Assembly: GCA_949317995.1 (NCBI GenBank)
Contig: OX439043.1
Span: 186,001-250,000, forward strand
Origin: Acholoe squamosa
Taxonomy: Eukaryota; Annelida; Polychaeta; Phyllodocida; Polynoidae
Reading direction: 5' to 3'
Length of the DNA stretch: 64,000 nucleotides
Shown here: one piece after another, positions 9,129 to 17,769 of the stretch
Layout of the letters: every line of letters begins with the position of its first letter
How positions within the stretch are numbered: the stretch's first letter is position 1
Notes under the pieces: model-generated
Told to the model about the DNA's origin: nothing
The model's input: only the letters and a program-made list of their open reading frames with translations
Database searches by the model: none
Translations under genes and position numbers: made by a program

Positions 9129-9808
9129 TCAATGACCCATTTCTTCAAGAGCTTCTACAAGTTCGTTTGCTTTGTTTTCAAGTTGCCACTTTACACCGTT
9201 TCTCCATTTAATTAAGACTTCCAATGTTTTATTTGTTTTGGGTGTTGCAGTTGATCCTTGAATACTGCTTAGTTTGTCCATGTCTATATTTAAGGATAGT
9301 CCTATTCGCTTCCAAATTTGAGGTATTTCGTCAGCGAGTTTCACAAAGTATCTACCCAATTTATATTTATCCGGTTCGTCTGGATTCACTGAAAAAAAGA
9401 CAATGAAATATCAGTCTCGGTTATTTGAATAAACATTCTTGATGCAAAAAGATATAATTTCAGGATCGAACAAATAAATAAAAGTTGTACAACATATAAA
9501 ATAACAGAAAAGGTATGACGCTTACCATTATGTTCTTTAAAGAAGGACTTAGTAAAGTCTATTAAATCGTTACGACGTTCATCTTGAAATGCCCTTTCCA
9601 AGTCACTCCAGCGATTTTCCTTGTCTCCTTTTTCCCACCATTCGTACAGCATTTTCCTAGCCCAATTATAAACTTGGTTGGTGTCTCCTTCGATGATAAG
9701 TAAATCCTCCCGGCTTATGTTTATGTAGACTCCTAATTTATACCAGTCAAACGGTATTTTTGCTGCAATAGAGCGAAGAGAGTCATCTTTAAAACAACAT
9801 GAATCCAT
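9129..9808 (-). CDS. Spliced double death-domain protein
   Basis: Two exons, 9808-9526 and 9388-9129, separated by a 137-nt intron. The donor reads G/GTAAGC; the acceptor is a T-run followed by CAG. Both are phase 1, and the joined length is 181 codons including the stop. Each exon encodes one death-fold unit. In exon 1 the pattern is IPFDWYKLGVYINIS...NWARKMLYEWWEKG. In exon 2 it is IPQIWKRIGLSLNID...VLIKWRNG. Both show the Trp-Lys-x-Leu/Ile-Gly and Leu-x-x-Trp spacing of death domains. Such domains mediate homotypic contacts in apoptosis and innate signalling. A host-derived decoy that blocks host death signalling is a fair inference, and the cell-like intron fits capture. A TATA box lies at 9846. 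Confidence 0.75.
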
Positions 9809-9843
9809 GCTTTTTGGTACACGGCTAACAGTAACAAAGAAAA

Positions 9844-9853
9844 GTATTTATAC
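9844..9853 (-). promoter_or_regulatory. TATA box of the death-domain gene
   Basis: GTATAAATAC on the minus strand, about 40 bp upstream of the ATG at 9808. Confidence 0.55.
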
Positions 9854-10068
9854 TTGTAATCAAGGGAACGTACATGGGTATAAAGTAAAACACTGTGTGG
9901 CTTCCAGCACTAATACATGTGCATATTTTAAGGGGCAGTGCTTCCCGGCTTTCTTCCTATTGGTTGGAAGTACCATTAGCCTGTGAAACTAGGGTGTTGG
10001 TGTAAGGGTAGGTTGGTGGGTGGGTGTGTGTAAATGACTTACTCCAACCAGACCATTCTGTGGCACCT

Positions 10069-10076
10069 TATAAAAG
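10069..10076 (+). promoter_or_regulatory. TATA box
   Basis: TATAAAAG lies 90 bp upstream of the ATG at 10165, in the divergent gap between this gene and the minus-strand death-domain gene. Confidence 0.6.
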
Positions 10077-10164
10077 CTAGAGCCCAGCACAGAGCACATC
10101 ATCTTCATGCAATTTCTCACACCCGGAATACCTGTTTTAAGAGAAGCGCATTTTGAGAAACACT

Positions 10165-10884
10165 ATGGATGCCAAAATGTTTTTCAAGAACCTGTTTGTT
10201 CATATCAAAAAAGAAGATCTTCGTAAGGAAGAATTTCTTGGGAAGTTACAGCAGTTCTGTAAAGAACGGGGCATTGAAAATGTTGCCCTTACATGCAGTG
10301 GAGGCTTACTGTTTCATAGTTCTAAAGTTGTACACCTTAAACACGGGATTAAAACCTTAAAGGAAACTCTCCAACTGAAGCACATGCCAACAATGATGCC
10401 TACTAAAGGATTACCTGCAGCATTTTTTGGCAATGAGTTTCCAAATGGACACATGAGCCAGTTTATGATGTACAAAGCTGGATCAATGTTTAACGACGAC
10501 AAAATTAACGTTTTGGTTTACCTTTATAACCAAAACAAAGACAACAAGGTGGAAAACCGGCGTAAAATAACAGATAACGTGTTCAACAAAACTCGCCCTT
10601 TGAACATCCTTAATAAAGGTGTTCTCAACATTCAACTAACCGTGGACAATGACAATACAATTCGAAAAAGAAGGGCCTTTTCACATCGATGGACCCGTTA
10701 CCCCAATGTCCCTGTGTTCAAGGCTAATCATTGGGAAAACAAAAATGGAAGGCGAAGAAGTGCAGAAAAGAGGCGAGCTTATAATCAACCATGTTTTACA
10801 GGAGCAGCAGGAAACAACATCAACAGTTTCCCCGTAATGCCATGCGTTCACGGTGGGGCAAAACAATGCAGTGCCATGCCTTAA
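10165..10884 (+). CDS. Unknown 239-aa protein with basic tail
   Basis: Start chosen at the first ATG (10165), behind a good TATA box; an in-frame TTG at 10153 is ignored. The first 170 residues look folded. The C-terminal 70 residues are strongly basic (RKRRAFSHRW, RRRSAEKRR), which suggests nucleic acid binding or nuclear import. There is no signal peptide or membrane segment. It is transcribed divergently from the death-domain gene. I do not recognise the family. Confidence 0.55.
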   Translation: MDAKMFFKNLFVHIKKEDLRKEEFLGKLQQFCKERGIENVALTCSGGLLFHSSKVVHLKHGIKTLKETLQLKHMPTMMPTKGLPAAFFGNEFPNGHMSQFMMYKAGSMFNDDKINVLVYLYNQNKDNKVENRRKITDNVFNKTRPLNILNKGVLNIQLTVDNDNTIRKRRAFSHRWTRYPNVPVFKANHWENKNGRRRSAEKRRAYNQPCFTGAAGNNINSFPVMPCVHGGAKQCSAMP

Positions 10885-11250
10885 TTATGTCGTTGTGTGA
10901 TTTATTATACCGAGACTGCCAAAATGGATTAAGTGAAAGAAGGGCAACGCACCGTGCATGGGAAAACATAAAAAAATCCTTCGTCCATTTTATGTTATAA
11001 TACTGAGGTGAAGGGAAGAGAAAACAAGAACACAGTTTTACATTTTTACATGTGAAGTTTTACTCTTACTGAAAGGATGCATTTTAGCTGTTTGTAGCTT
11101 TAAGTTTTTAGAAAAGGCATAAGATATACAATATGATGGCATGTGGGTTTTGTGTATTAGAGTGTAAAGTAGTGTTTAAAAAAATGTGTATCAATTTCAT
11201 CTAGTTAAAGTGGACATTTAGTCTTTTTGGATAAGTTTATGTAAACAGCA
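10885..11250 (+). other. Intergenic region without a clear gene
   Basis: AT-rich. A 69-codon ORF overlaps the end of the previous gene in another frame and has no support of its own. I see no RNA gene or repeat here. Confidence 0.5.
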
Positions 11251-11757
11251 ATGTCGGACACAGACAGTGTTATTTCTGACTTGGAGGAGAAGGAATGGGC
11301 ACACCGCATTAAGTGGGTGGATGAATGCATGTCGTTTAGTGAACTATATGACATTTTTGAATCTTATATTCGTGACCCAACGGCACAGGAAATAAAGGCC
11401 CTTCGTCTCATTGTGGAGTTTTGGAACAAGTTACTTACATACAACGCTAAACTAACCAGACAGTTTAGGTTTGATGTAAAGCACAATTCAAAAAGAAAAA
11501 TTACAACGAGGCTAATGTCTGAAAAAGATTACAGAAAAATTCTTAATCATTTACATTGTGAAGGTGTAAGCTTGCAACGCCCAGGCAAAAGATCTGGAAA
11601 ATTAATAAACAAATTAGCTGATATATGGTATGAAATCAATAAAATTAATGAAAATGAACTAAACAGAAAACTTCAATTTACATGTTTCATGGCTCCGCCG
11701 GGGTGTGAGTATCGTTTGTTGAATGGAAAGTTTGTTTCTAAGGCGCCTTATTCTTAA
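11251..11757 (+). CDS. Unknown 168-aa acidic-headed protein
   Basis: Intact ORF from an ATG. The N-terminus is acidic (SDTDSVISDLEEKE); the rest is helical and basic (SKRKITTRLMSEKDYRKIL). No signal peptide or membrane segment is seen. AATAAA follows at about 11888. It stands alone between two intergenic gaps on the same strand as its neighbours. I cannot assign a family; a small tegument or capsid-associated protein would fit its size but is not shown. Confidence 0.5.
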   Translation: MSDTDSVISDLEEKEWAHRIKWVDECMSFSELYDIFESYIRDPTAQEIKALRLIVEFWNKLLTYNAKLTRQFRFDVKHNSKRKITTRLMSEKDYRKILNHLHCEGVSLQRPGKRSGKLINKLADIWYEINKINENELNRKLQFTCFMAPPGCEYRLLNGKFVSKAPYS

Positions 11758-12202
11758 CTCTTCTGCTATTTTGTACTGCAAACCCTTGTGGGTATACAAA
11801 AAAATGTAGGTGTGTATGGTGTATGTCAAAGTATTTACCATGCTTATTTAACTGTAGTTAAGTGTACCATGTGAATACACATTAAGTAAATAAAAAAATT
11901 ACATGCATTTATCAGTTTTTTTCATTTTTTTTAATAATTGTTATATCATTGTAGATTTATTTGTGAATTTAGCATTCTTTTTATTACCATTAATTATGGC
12001 AGTTGAACAATAGTTAAGACCGTCATAATTATTTTACACCACAGGCGGAACTATAAAAATAGCTAAGTTAAACACGATATGTGTGTAGTTCAGGCTTTAC
12101 CGTTTTTTCTTTTTATAAAATGGTTTATGTTTAAGTAGTAAAAACTATCACAGTTAAACCTTATTAAAAAAACTGGCAATAAAGAAGCAACAAGCACAAC
12201 CC
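11758..12202 (+). other. Intergenic region with poly(A) signal and TATA-like box
   Basis: AT-rich. It contains AATAAA at about 11888 for the upstream gene and ACTATAAAAATAG at about 12050 as the likely TATA box of the membrane glycoprotein gene at 12203. No further gene is seen. Confidence 0.5.
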
Positions 12203-12793
12203 ATGTTTACAATTAATATTTCGATCATTCTCATGTTTTTGTGCATGGGCACACTACATGTTGTAAACTCAGAAAAGCTTATTTCATTAACTAAAGTTAA
12301 AAGTGATGATGCAGAGATATTAATATCTGGGTCTTTTATGCCATATGTTGGAGGCAGCATTACTGTCAACGGAACGGTTTCTATAAAAACAAGCTATGAA
12401 GTGGAATCGGTATACTGCGATGCATACTCTGACGTTTATATACAACAGCAGGAAGTTGGATGGAGAGAAAATGAAAATAACATCACTTATACTGTTGCAA
12501 TACCAGCAAATGCTGCAGTTTTAAACACCCTTTTCGGATCCAGAGGACTAAAATGCTCCACGTTAATTAACTCACATTTGTATCACTTTAGGATGTTTTT
12601 CGGTTCTAAAGGTGTGCAAGTCCTGTCGTACACTAAAGAAAACCCAGCATGGAAAATCTTTGAAACCATATCGCATGATGCACCCCATATTTTATGGGTG
12701 GCTGTTACAATTGTGTCGATTGCATTTTTTATTACTGTTGTAATTCCTACAGTTTTGTATATTAGACATCGAAGACAAAAAAGTAACAAATGA
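12203..12793 (+). CDS. Type I membrane glycoprotein, 196 aa
   Basis: The N-terminal 23 residues form a clear signal peptide (hydrophobic ISIILMFLCMGTLHVV, then Asn-Ser). A single hydrophobic segment at about residues 163-187 is followed by a short basic tail (RHRRQKSNK). The ectodomain has N-glycosylation sequons (NGT, NIT) and a few Cys residues. Size and topology fit a small virion envelope protein or an Ig-like immune modulator. I cannot assign a family. It is 33 bp upstream of the next ORF on the same strand. Confidence 0.7.
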   Translation: MFTINISIILMFLCMGTLHVVNSEKLISLTKVKSDDAEILISGSFMPYVGGSITVNGTVSIKTSYEVESVYCDAYSDVYIQQQEVGWRENENNITYTVAIPANAAVLNTLFGSRGLKCSTLINSHLYHFRMFFGSKGVQVLSYTKENPAWKIFETISHDAPHILWVAVTIVSIAFFITVVIPTVLYIRHRRQKSNK

Positions 12794-12826
12794 AAATGTG
12801 AGGTAATCACAATAAAGGGTTAAATA

Positions 12827-15358
12827 ATGGAAACACGAGCTTCTCATATTTTTTCACGGATGAGTCATGTTCCTTGCGCATTTAAACTGAAAGAGGTTTT
12901 CAAGAAAGGGCACAATGTGGTTACAACAGGTGTTAAAAAGTTTAATAATACAGCCAACAAAGAGGAAGATGTCAGCTTTACTAACAACAGAATAACAACT
13001 GATCAAAAACAACTACTGTCGTATGAAAGGACATGGCTTATTCATCCCTCTCCAGTGTCACAAGTGGCTTTAGACTTTGCCTTTCAGCTTCAGCCGACAG
13101 GATACAGTCCTTATTCCGTTGACTTATTTCAACACCTAACTGCTATAAGAAAGGCCTTTTCCCTTTTTATATTAGGGGATTTATTACTAACATTGGAAGG
13201 TGTTTTTCCGGGTGTATTAGCTGTGCCAAAGGAGGAAAAGCTTACTGAAAATTTTAACTTTGAAAATCTTGTAAAGGAACATGTAACAAAGGTGGTGTTG
13301 ATTTTGGACAAAACAAATTTTATTAACCGTGTAAATAAAATATCCTTTGATTTCCATCGAGCTGTCACCATTTATCTAACTTTGGGCGTCATACCTGTAT
13401 CGTTACCCAAAAACGAAACCCGTGTCATAGATTTTAACATATACAGTAAAAAGGAAAAAGTCGAATCATTCATAAACAATTACATTAAATCTATAGAAAC
13501 GATTATAAGTTTATACAAGGTTACGTCTCTTGAAACATTGCGTACAGATGTCATACTTACAAAAAGAGATGGTAAATATGCTTGCACTGACTACAGTGGT
13601 CGTCATTACATGCTGTGGACTTTTGATGCTACCGGGTCTATTAGCAACAGTGAGAATAGTGTACGCTCACCACTTATTGACATGATGCAGGACGAGTATC
13701 AGTTTAAATTTGCCAATGCCACACACAGGCTGCAAACTGTTGAAAAGATGACCAAAACTAGGGTTGTGGTGTCTTCATCGCTAACGGACGAGGCCGATGC
13801 TATCTTAAATGAAGTTCGAACTGGTTTAGCATCCTCCACTCACAATGAAATTGTTTCCGGTGTAAAAAAAGAGCACAGTAAAATAAAAGTGTATGATGCT
13901 AAATCAAAACTAATTCACGATTCCTTAATCACCCCCAATTCTGAATCCAGTTAAGCTAGTCAATTGGCAACACTGAAGCAAAAACACGCACTAGATGCAG
14001 CTTCTCAGAGAAGCACGGTTTTGGAACAGAGTTTACGTGAACATTACCACAGACCCGGGAATGAAAATGACAGCCCCTGCTCCTTTGATTCCTTTGTACA
14101 CACTTTAACACACGAAAAGGACATGTATATCAACAAGGGGACACTTCACGATGCAACACCGAATTCAGCTAAAAAGGATTCTGTAGATTATGCACGCATT
14201 GCTCAAAACAAACTAATGGGTAATCAATTAGCCAAAATCATATCGGAAAACAAAATCCTCGAAAGGGAAAAAAAACTACTACGAAGAGAGGTAACAAACA
14301 TGCAGGAAAATTTAATTAAATTAAATTACCATAATAAAATTGGAACAGCAGAAGTCGAACTCCTAAAACAAGAACTACAAGAAACAAGAAAGCAAAGAGA
14401 TGTTACACGCTCTAAGGTTAATGACTATAGTCAAATTGTAGAAGAACTTAAAAACAGCGTGTCTGAAATGTTAGACCAAACCAACGCCGGTGATGAAGAG
14501 CGCGGTAGACTTTTAAATCTGTTCATGAAAAAGGATTATACCCTAGACAGCAAATATGAAGAAGTAACTCGTGAACGAACCATCTTGGACTTGTTACAGT
14601 TGGTTATGGATAGTTTACCACGGGAGTACGAAAAGTATAAAAATGTGAAAATATCACAAAAAGATGCCTTAATGTATGAGCAAATGTTAAAAGAAAATGG
14701 TGTTTTTGTTATACCTCTGTTTACAAATGTACCGTCAAAAGAAGTTCTGGCATCTTTTAATTCATGGTTACCCTGTAAATGGATGTACGACAGGCCTTTA
14801 TTGGACGACATACTGACAAAATGTACTCCACAGCACAAAGATGCTGCTGGGAGACAAGCTGTGGTTAACACACCCGATCTGTATATACTGGACATAAATC
14901 CAACAACCCCAAAAGAAGTGGAAAAGGTCAAAAAGGCCATAGAAGCATCTAACAGTTTAACCATGTTAGACTCTGTGTTCGAGAGAAAATTTCTTAATGT
15001 GCAGTTTCCTGTACAAGGAAGCGTTGATTCATCAATAAATGCCCCGTTAAAAAACAAATGGCATCATGTGACCCATCAGCTGCTTCGGTTATCGGGAGAA
15101 AAATTCACAAAAAACGGACAGAGAGTTGGTGCAACGGTGTCTAGTGCATGCATTCAGTTCTACGTGGTGCCATTTGTTACTCAATACCTAGGAGAAAGGC
15201 CGTATGTTTCTAGAATAACCACCATGGTAGATTCTATTCTTGAAGATGTAACCTTAGACGATAACAACACAGCTTGTTATTCCCATCATGAGAAATTAAT
15301 TAGTGCATTTCTTAGTAAAAAATGGGTGCCAACAGATAACCAACCTAAAACAACATAA
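12827..15358 (+). pseudogene. Large coiled-coil protein gene split by an in-frame TAA
   Basis: Two ORFs in the same frame, 12827-13954 (375 aa) and 13964-15358. They are separated only by TAA at 13952, and the second has no ATG for more than 50 codons, so I read this as one interrupted gene of about 840 codons. The first half is globular. The second contains a long coiled coil (about 14230-14500, rich in Glu, Lys and Leu) and a folded C-terminus. A capsid-associated, tegument or portal-type structural role is possible but not shown by any motif. A second gene starting at Met 14122 is the alternative. Confidence 0.55.
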
Positions 15359-15479
15359 GTCGATATACAGGGTAATTACTTTGATGTTTATTTAAGACAT
15401 AAGCAAAATATGAAAAGCTTGCAATTATAGTCGATGAATTAATAAAATGTTAATGAAAAGAATCAACTTTCTGGTTTCT

Positions 15480-15806
15480 TTATAATATTATCGTGTCTTC
15501 ACTCGGATAAAGTTCTTCTACTATAAGAAGAGTTATTTCTATGTCGTAGGTTTCAAACTGGTGCCGGCTCACACTTGCGATTGTTTCACGAATTCTATTG
15601 ATCGCTTCCCGAAGTTCTTTTTCATACTTTATGCTGTCCGTTATAAGATTGCATGCAGTGTAGTTCAGTGGACATATTTTTCTGTTTTTTTCCATCACAA
15701 TTAGCCTAAACTTGAAAGGGTATGCGTCGTCCAAACACCCTAGCTTTTTTTTAATGCCCAATCGTTTAGCAATAGAAACTCTGTGAAGATGAAGAGCTGC
15801 CATAGC
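15480..15806 (-). pseudogene. 3' half of the herpesvirus gene interrupted by the Polinton
   Basis: Reading on the minus strand, this is the C-terminal part (about 107 codons plus stop) of a gene whose 5' half lies at 34064-34381. The two halves are in the same frame across the 6-bp duplicated target CATAGC, so one uninterrupted gene of about 212 codons existed before insertion. The fragment is helical and basic. Some frame continues into the Polinton terminal repeat and ends the apparent ORF at 15824, but that part is element sequence. Family unknown. Confidence 0.8.
15801..15806. repeat. Left target-site duplication CATAGC
   Basis: CATAGC here and again at 34064-34069, directly outside the two ends of the element. 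A 6-bp duplication is the known hallmark of Polinton integration. Confidence 0.9.
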
Positions 15807-16212
15807 AGTAGTATATACATGCAAACTGAGTGCAATGGATTAGCTACTAACTAGGTCATGACCTACTGGTAGACCGGAAGTGACCTAGTTTCAGCCAATC
15901 AGAGGGCTGGATTTGACAGGAAGTGACGTCATAAGGTCATGACCTAGTTTTTTCGACCAATCAGAGAGCTGGATTCCATTTGACCTAGTGACCTGACCTA
16001 GTTACATAAATTAAAAGAATTGCGCAATACCTAGAGCTGACCTACTTGCAAACCGGAAGTGACCTACTAACCTACTTGCAAAAACGTATGACCTACGTAT
16101 GAGGGTGCATTGCGCAATGCTTGTAAGAATTTACACAATGTTCTGATGCAATACTTTTATGGATTTACGCAATACTTATGACTCATGCATTAAAATAAAA
16201 CACAACTCATTT
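15807..16212 (+). repeat. Left terminal inverted repeat of the Polinton
   Basis: Matches the complement of about 33640-34063. The outer roughly 330 bp differ by only a few substitutions (for example GAGTGCAATGG against GAGCGCAATGG). The inner part, with ATTGCGCAAT-like and TTACGCAATAC motifs, has small indels. The high similarity suggests a fairly recent insertion or conversion between the repeats. Confidence 0.9.
15853..15961. promoter_or_regulatory. Regulatory cluster in left TIR: AGGTCATGACCT x2, CRE, CCAAT x2
   Basis: AGGTCATGACCT occurs at 15853-15864 and 15934-15945; TGACGTCA at 15924-15931; CCAAT at 15895-15899 and 15957-15961. Further TGACCT half-sites follow to about 16095. AGGTCA inverted repeats with no spacer are classic nuclear-receptor sites and TGACGTCA is the CREB/ATF site. 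All are present in mirror image in the right TIR, which suggests the TIR acts as an enhancer/promoter like an LTR. Confidence 0.55.
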
Positions 16213-16432
16213 ATTTCACATAACAGATTATATTTTTTTATTAGACACAATATTTACAGATGAAGACAGATTTTCCATTTCCGGGGCGTGCACATATACT
16301 ACAAAAACATTTGTTGTGTGTGAATTTACTTGCTTGATACCAGCTTTGGCCAGTGAGACTAGTTTTCCATGTGTTGTGGAAACAATAACTGTTAAGTTTG
16401 GCTATGTTAGATATAGCATGCTCGAACAAAGC

Positions 16433-17113
16433 CTAGGCCAGGAAGTAAGTTTGACTGTTTTTGGGTCCAGGTAAAAGACCAGATAAAAAACCATCCTTAA
16501 AGTTTACCTCAAAGGAGAAATGATTTTTCACTCCAGGTATACTTAAGGCATGAAGTTCCAGAGAGACCTGCAGACATGTGAAACAAATAGTTTTAGCAAT
16601 AGCAGATACTTCCAGTTTACAATTACACTGACAAAACACTCCTACTATGGGATTACATTCTAACTCTTGGAGAGTAAGAGCAAACTTTCTTACACTTCCT
16701 AAAGTGTACCTTGTGTAGTGTCTTGGGCAGCCAGGTTCAGTGTGCAATTGATATACTCCTATACACCAATCATGCATTATCAAGTTAACTTTTTTCACTC
16801 GACAATAGTACATACAGTTTCTGTAGGCGTCCCAAAAAGCTGAAGAGAAATATTTGTACATTTTAACACTAGTTATACAGTGGTCAACAGTGTCTGGTTC
16901 AGCTCCTCTAAAATAACCAATGTTTTCTGCAGGTATTATTTCCCAAAAGAAATTCTCTGAACATCCACATGCTACAGAACTTATATCATTGTCAGGTGTT
17001 ATAGAAGAAGCTTGATTATATGAAGCAACACTTTGTAAAACTGGACGCATGTAATAGTCATAAGGTGGAGTTTCTGTGGTTTGCTCCACAAGCATAGCTT
17101 CTAAACTTTCCAT
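16433..17113 (-). CDS. Polinton Cys-rich accessory protein, ORF ends at TAG with open continuation
   Basis: ATG at 17113; 226 residues to TAG at 16433-16435. The same frame then stays open for another 63 codons, to about 16241, and that tail ends in a zinc-site-like pattern (CFCSICARPGNGKSVFICKYC). The main ORF also has CQCNCKL and CFTC pairs. One gene with a premature TAG, or stop-codon readthrough, explains this better than chance. It is the leftmost gene of the element, read towards the left TIR, with AATAAA on the minus strand at about 16210. No family is recognised. Confidence 0.6.
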   Translation of the reverse strand: MESLEAMLVEQTTETPPYDYYMRPVLQSVASYNQASSITPDNDISSVACGCSENFFWEIIPAENIGYFRGAEPDTVDHCITSVKMYKYFSSAFWDAYRNCMYYCRVKKVNLIMHDWCIGVYQLHTEPGCPRHYTRYTLGSVRKFALTLQELECNPIVGVFCQCNCKLEVSAIAKTICFTCLQVSLELHALSIPGVKNHFSFEVNFKDGFLSGLLPGPKNSQTYFLA

Positions 17114-17384
17114 GTTAAAATGGTTGCTTAAATCTAACCAGATACTAATAATCTGGTGAACGTGACGCTATGAGTTAAGAAATCTGGTACCACTTTTTTT
17201 CTGTTCCAACTTAATTTCTTCAGCGCCGGATTTTTTATTTTTTGTCGTGAACATGTACAGCGTTCACTTTTGTGAAAAGTTTTTTTTTTATTTTTGGGTG
17301 ATACAGTTCACTTTTCTTACTTTTTATTAGTTTTTTTTCATGATACAGTACACATTTTTTTTACCTTTGTTTTTTATTTGAAAA

Positions 17385-17705
17385 ATGTTCATTTGAACAA
17401 AAAATATTTTCCAGTTTAACACTGTTTTCTATGGAAAAAAATGTTCATTTGAACAAATGTTCGTTTGAACAATTGTTCAAATGAACATTTTCCATTTTAA
17501 CACTGTTTTCTATGGGGAAAAATGTTCATTTGAACAAATGTTCGTTTGAACAATTGTTCAAATGAACATTTTCCATTTTAACACTGTTTTCTATGGGGAA
17601 AAATGTTCATTTGAACAAATGTTCGTTTGAACAATTTTTCAAATGAACATTTTCCATTTTAACACTGTTTTCTATGAAGGAAATTTGTTCATTTGAACAA
17701 TTTGT
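17385..17705. repeat. 81-bp tandem repeats with GTTCAAATGAAC-type palindromes
   Basis: Three full 81-bp units start at about 17441, 17522 and 17603, with partial units on each side. Each unit holds ATGTTCATTTGAAC and its complement around an AACAATTGTTC centre, then the spacer TTTTAACACTGTTTTCTATG. The array lies between the 3' end of polB and the 5' end of the Cys-rich gene, so it may be a promoter/enhancer of the latter or a replication element. Confidence 0.85.
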
Positions 17706-17769
17706 TTAAAATTTTTTTCTTTCAACGAAATGTACAACTGGAAGTGAAACTAGAAAAAGAAACCATTTT

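Noticed and set aside
17385..17705. CRISPR-like array
   Set aside because: The 81-bp units are contiguous with conserved palindromes and no variable spacers, and the context is eukaryotic.
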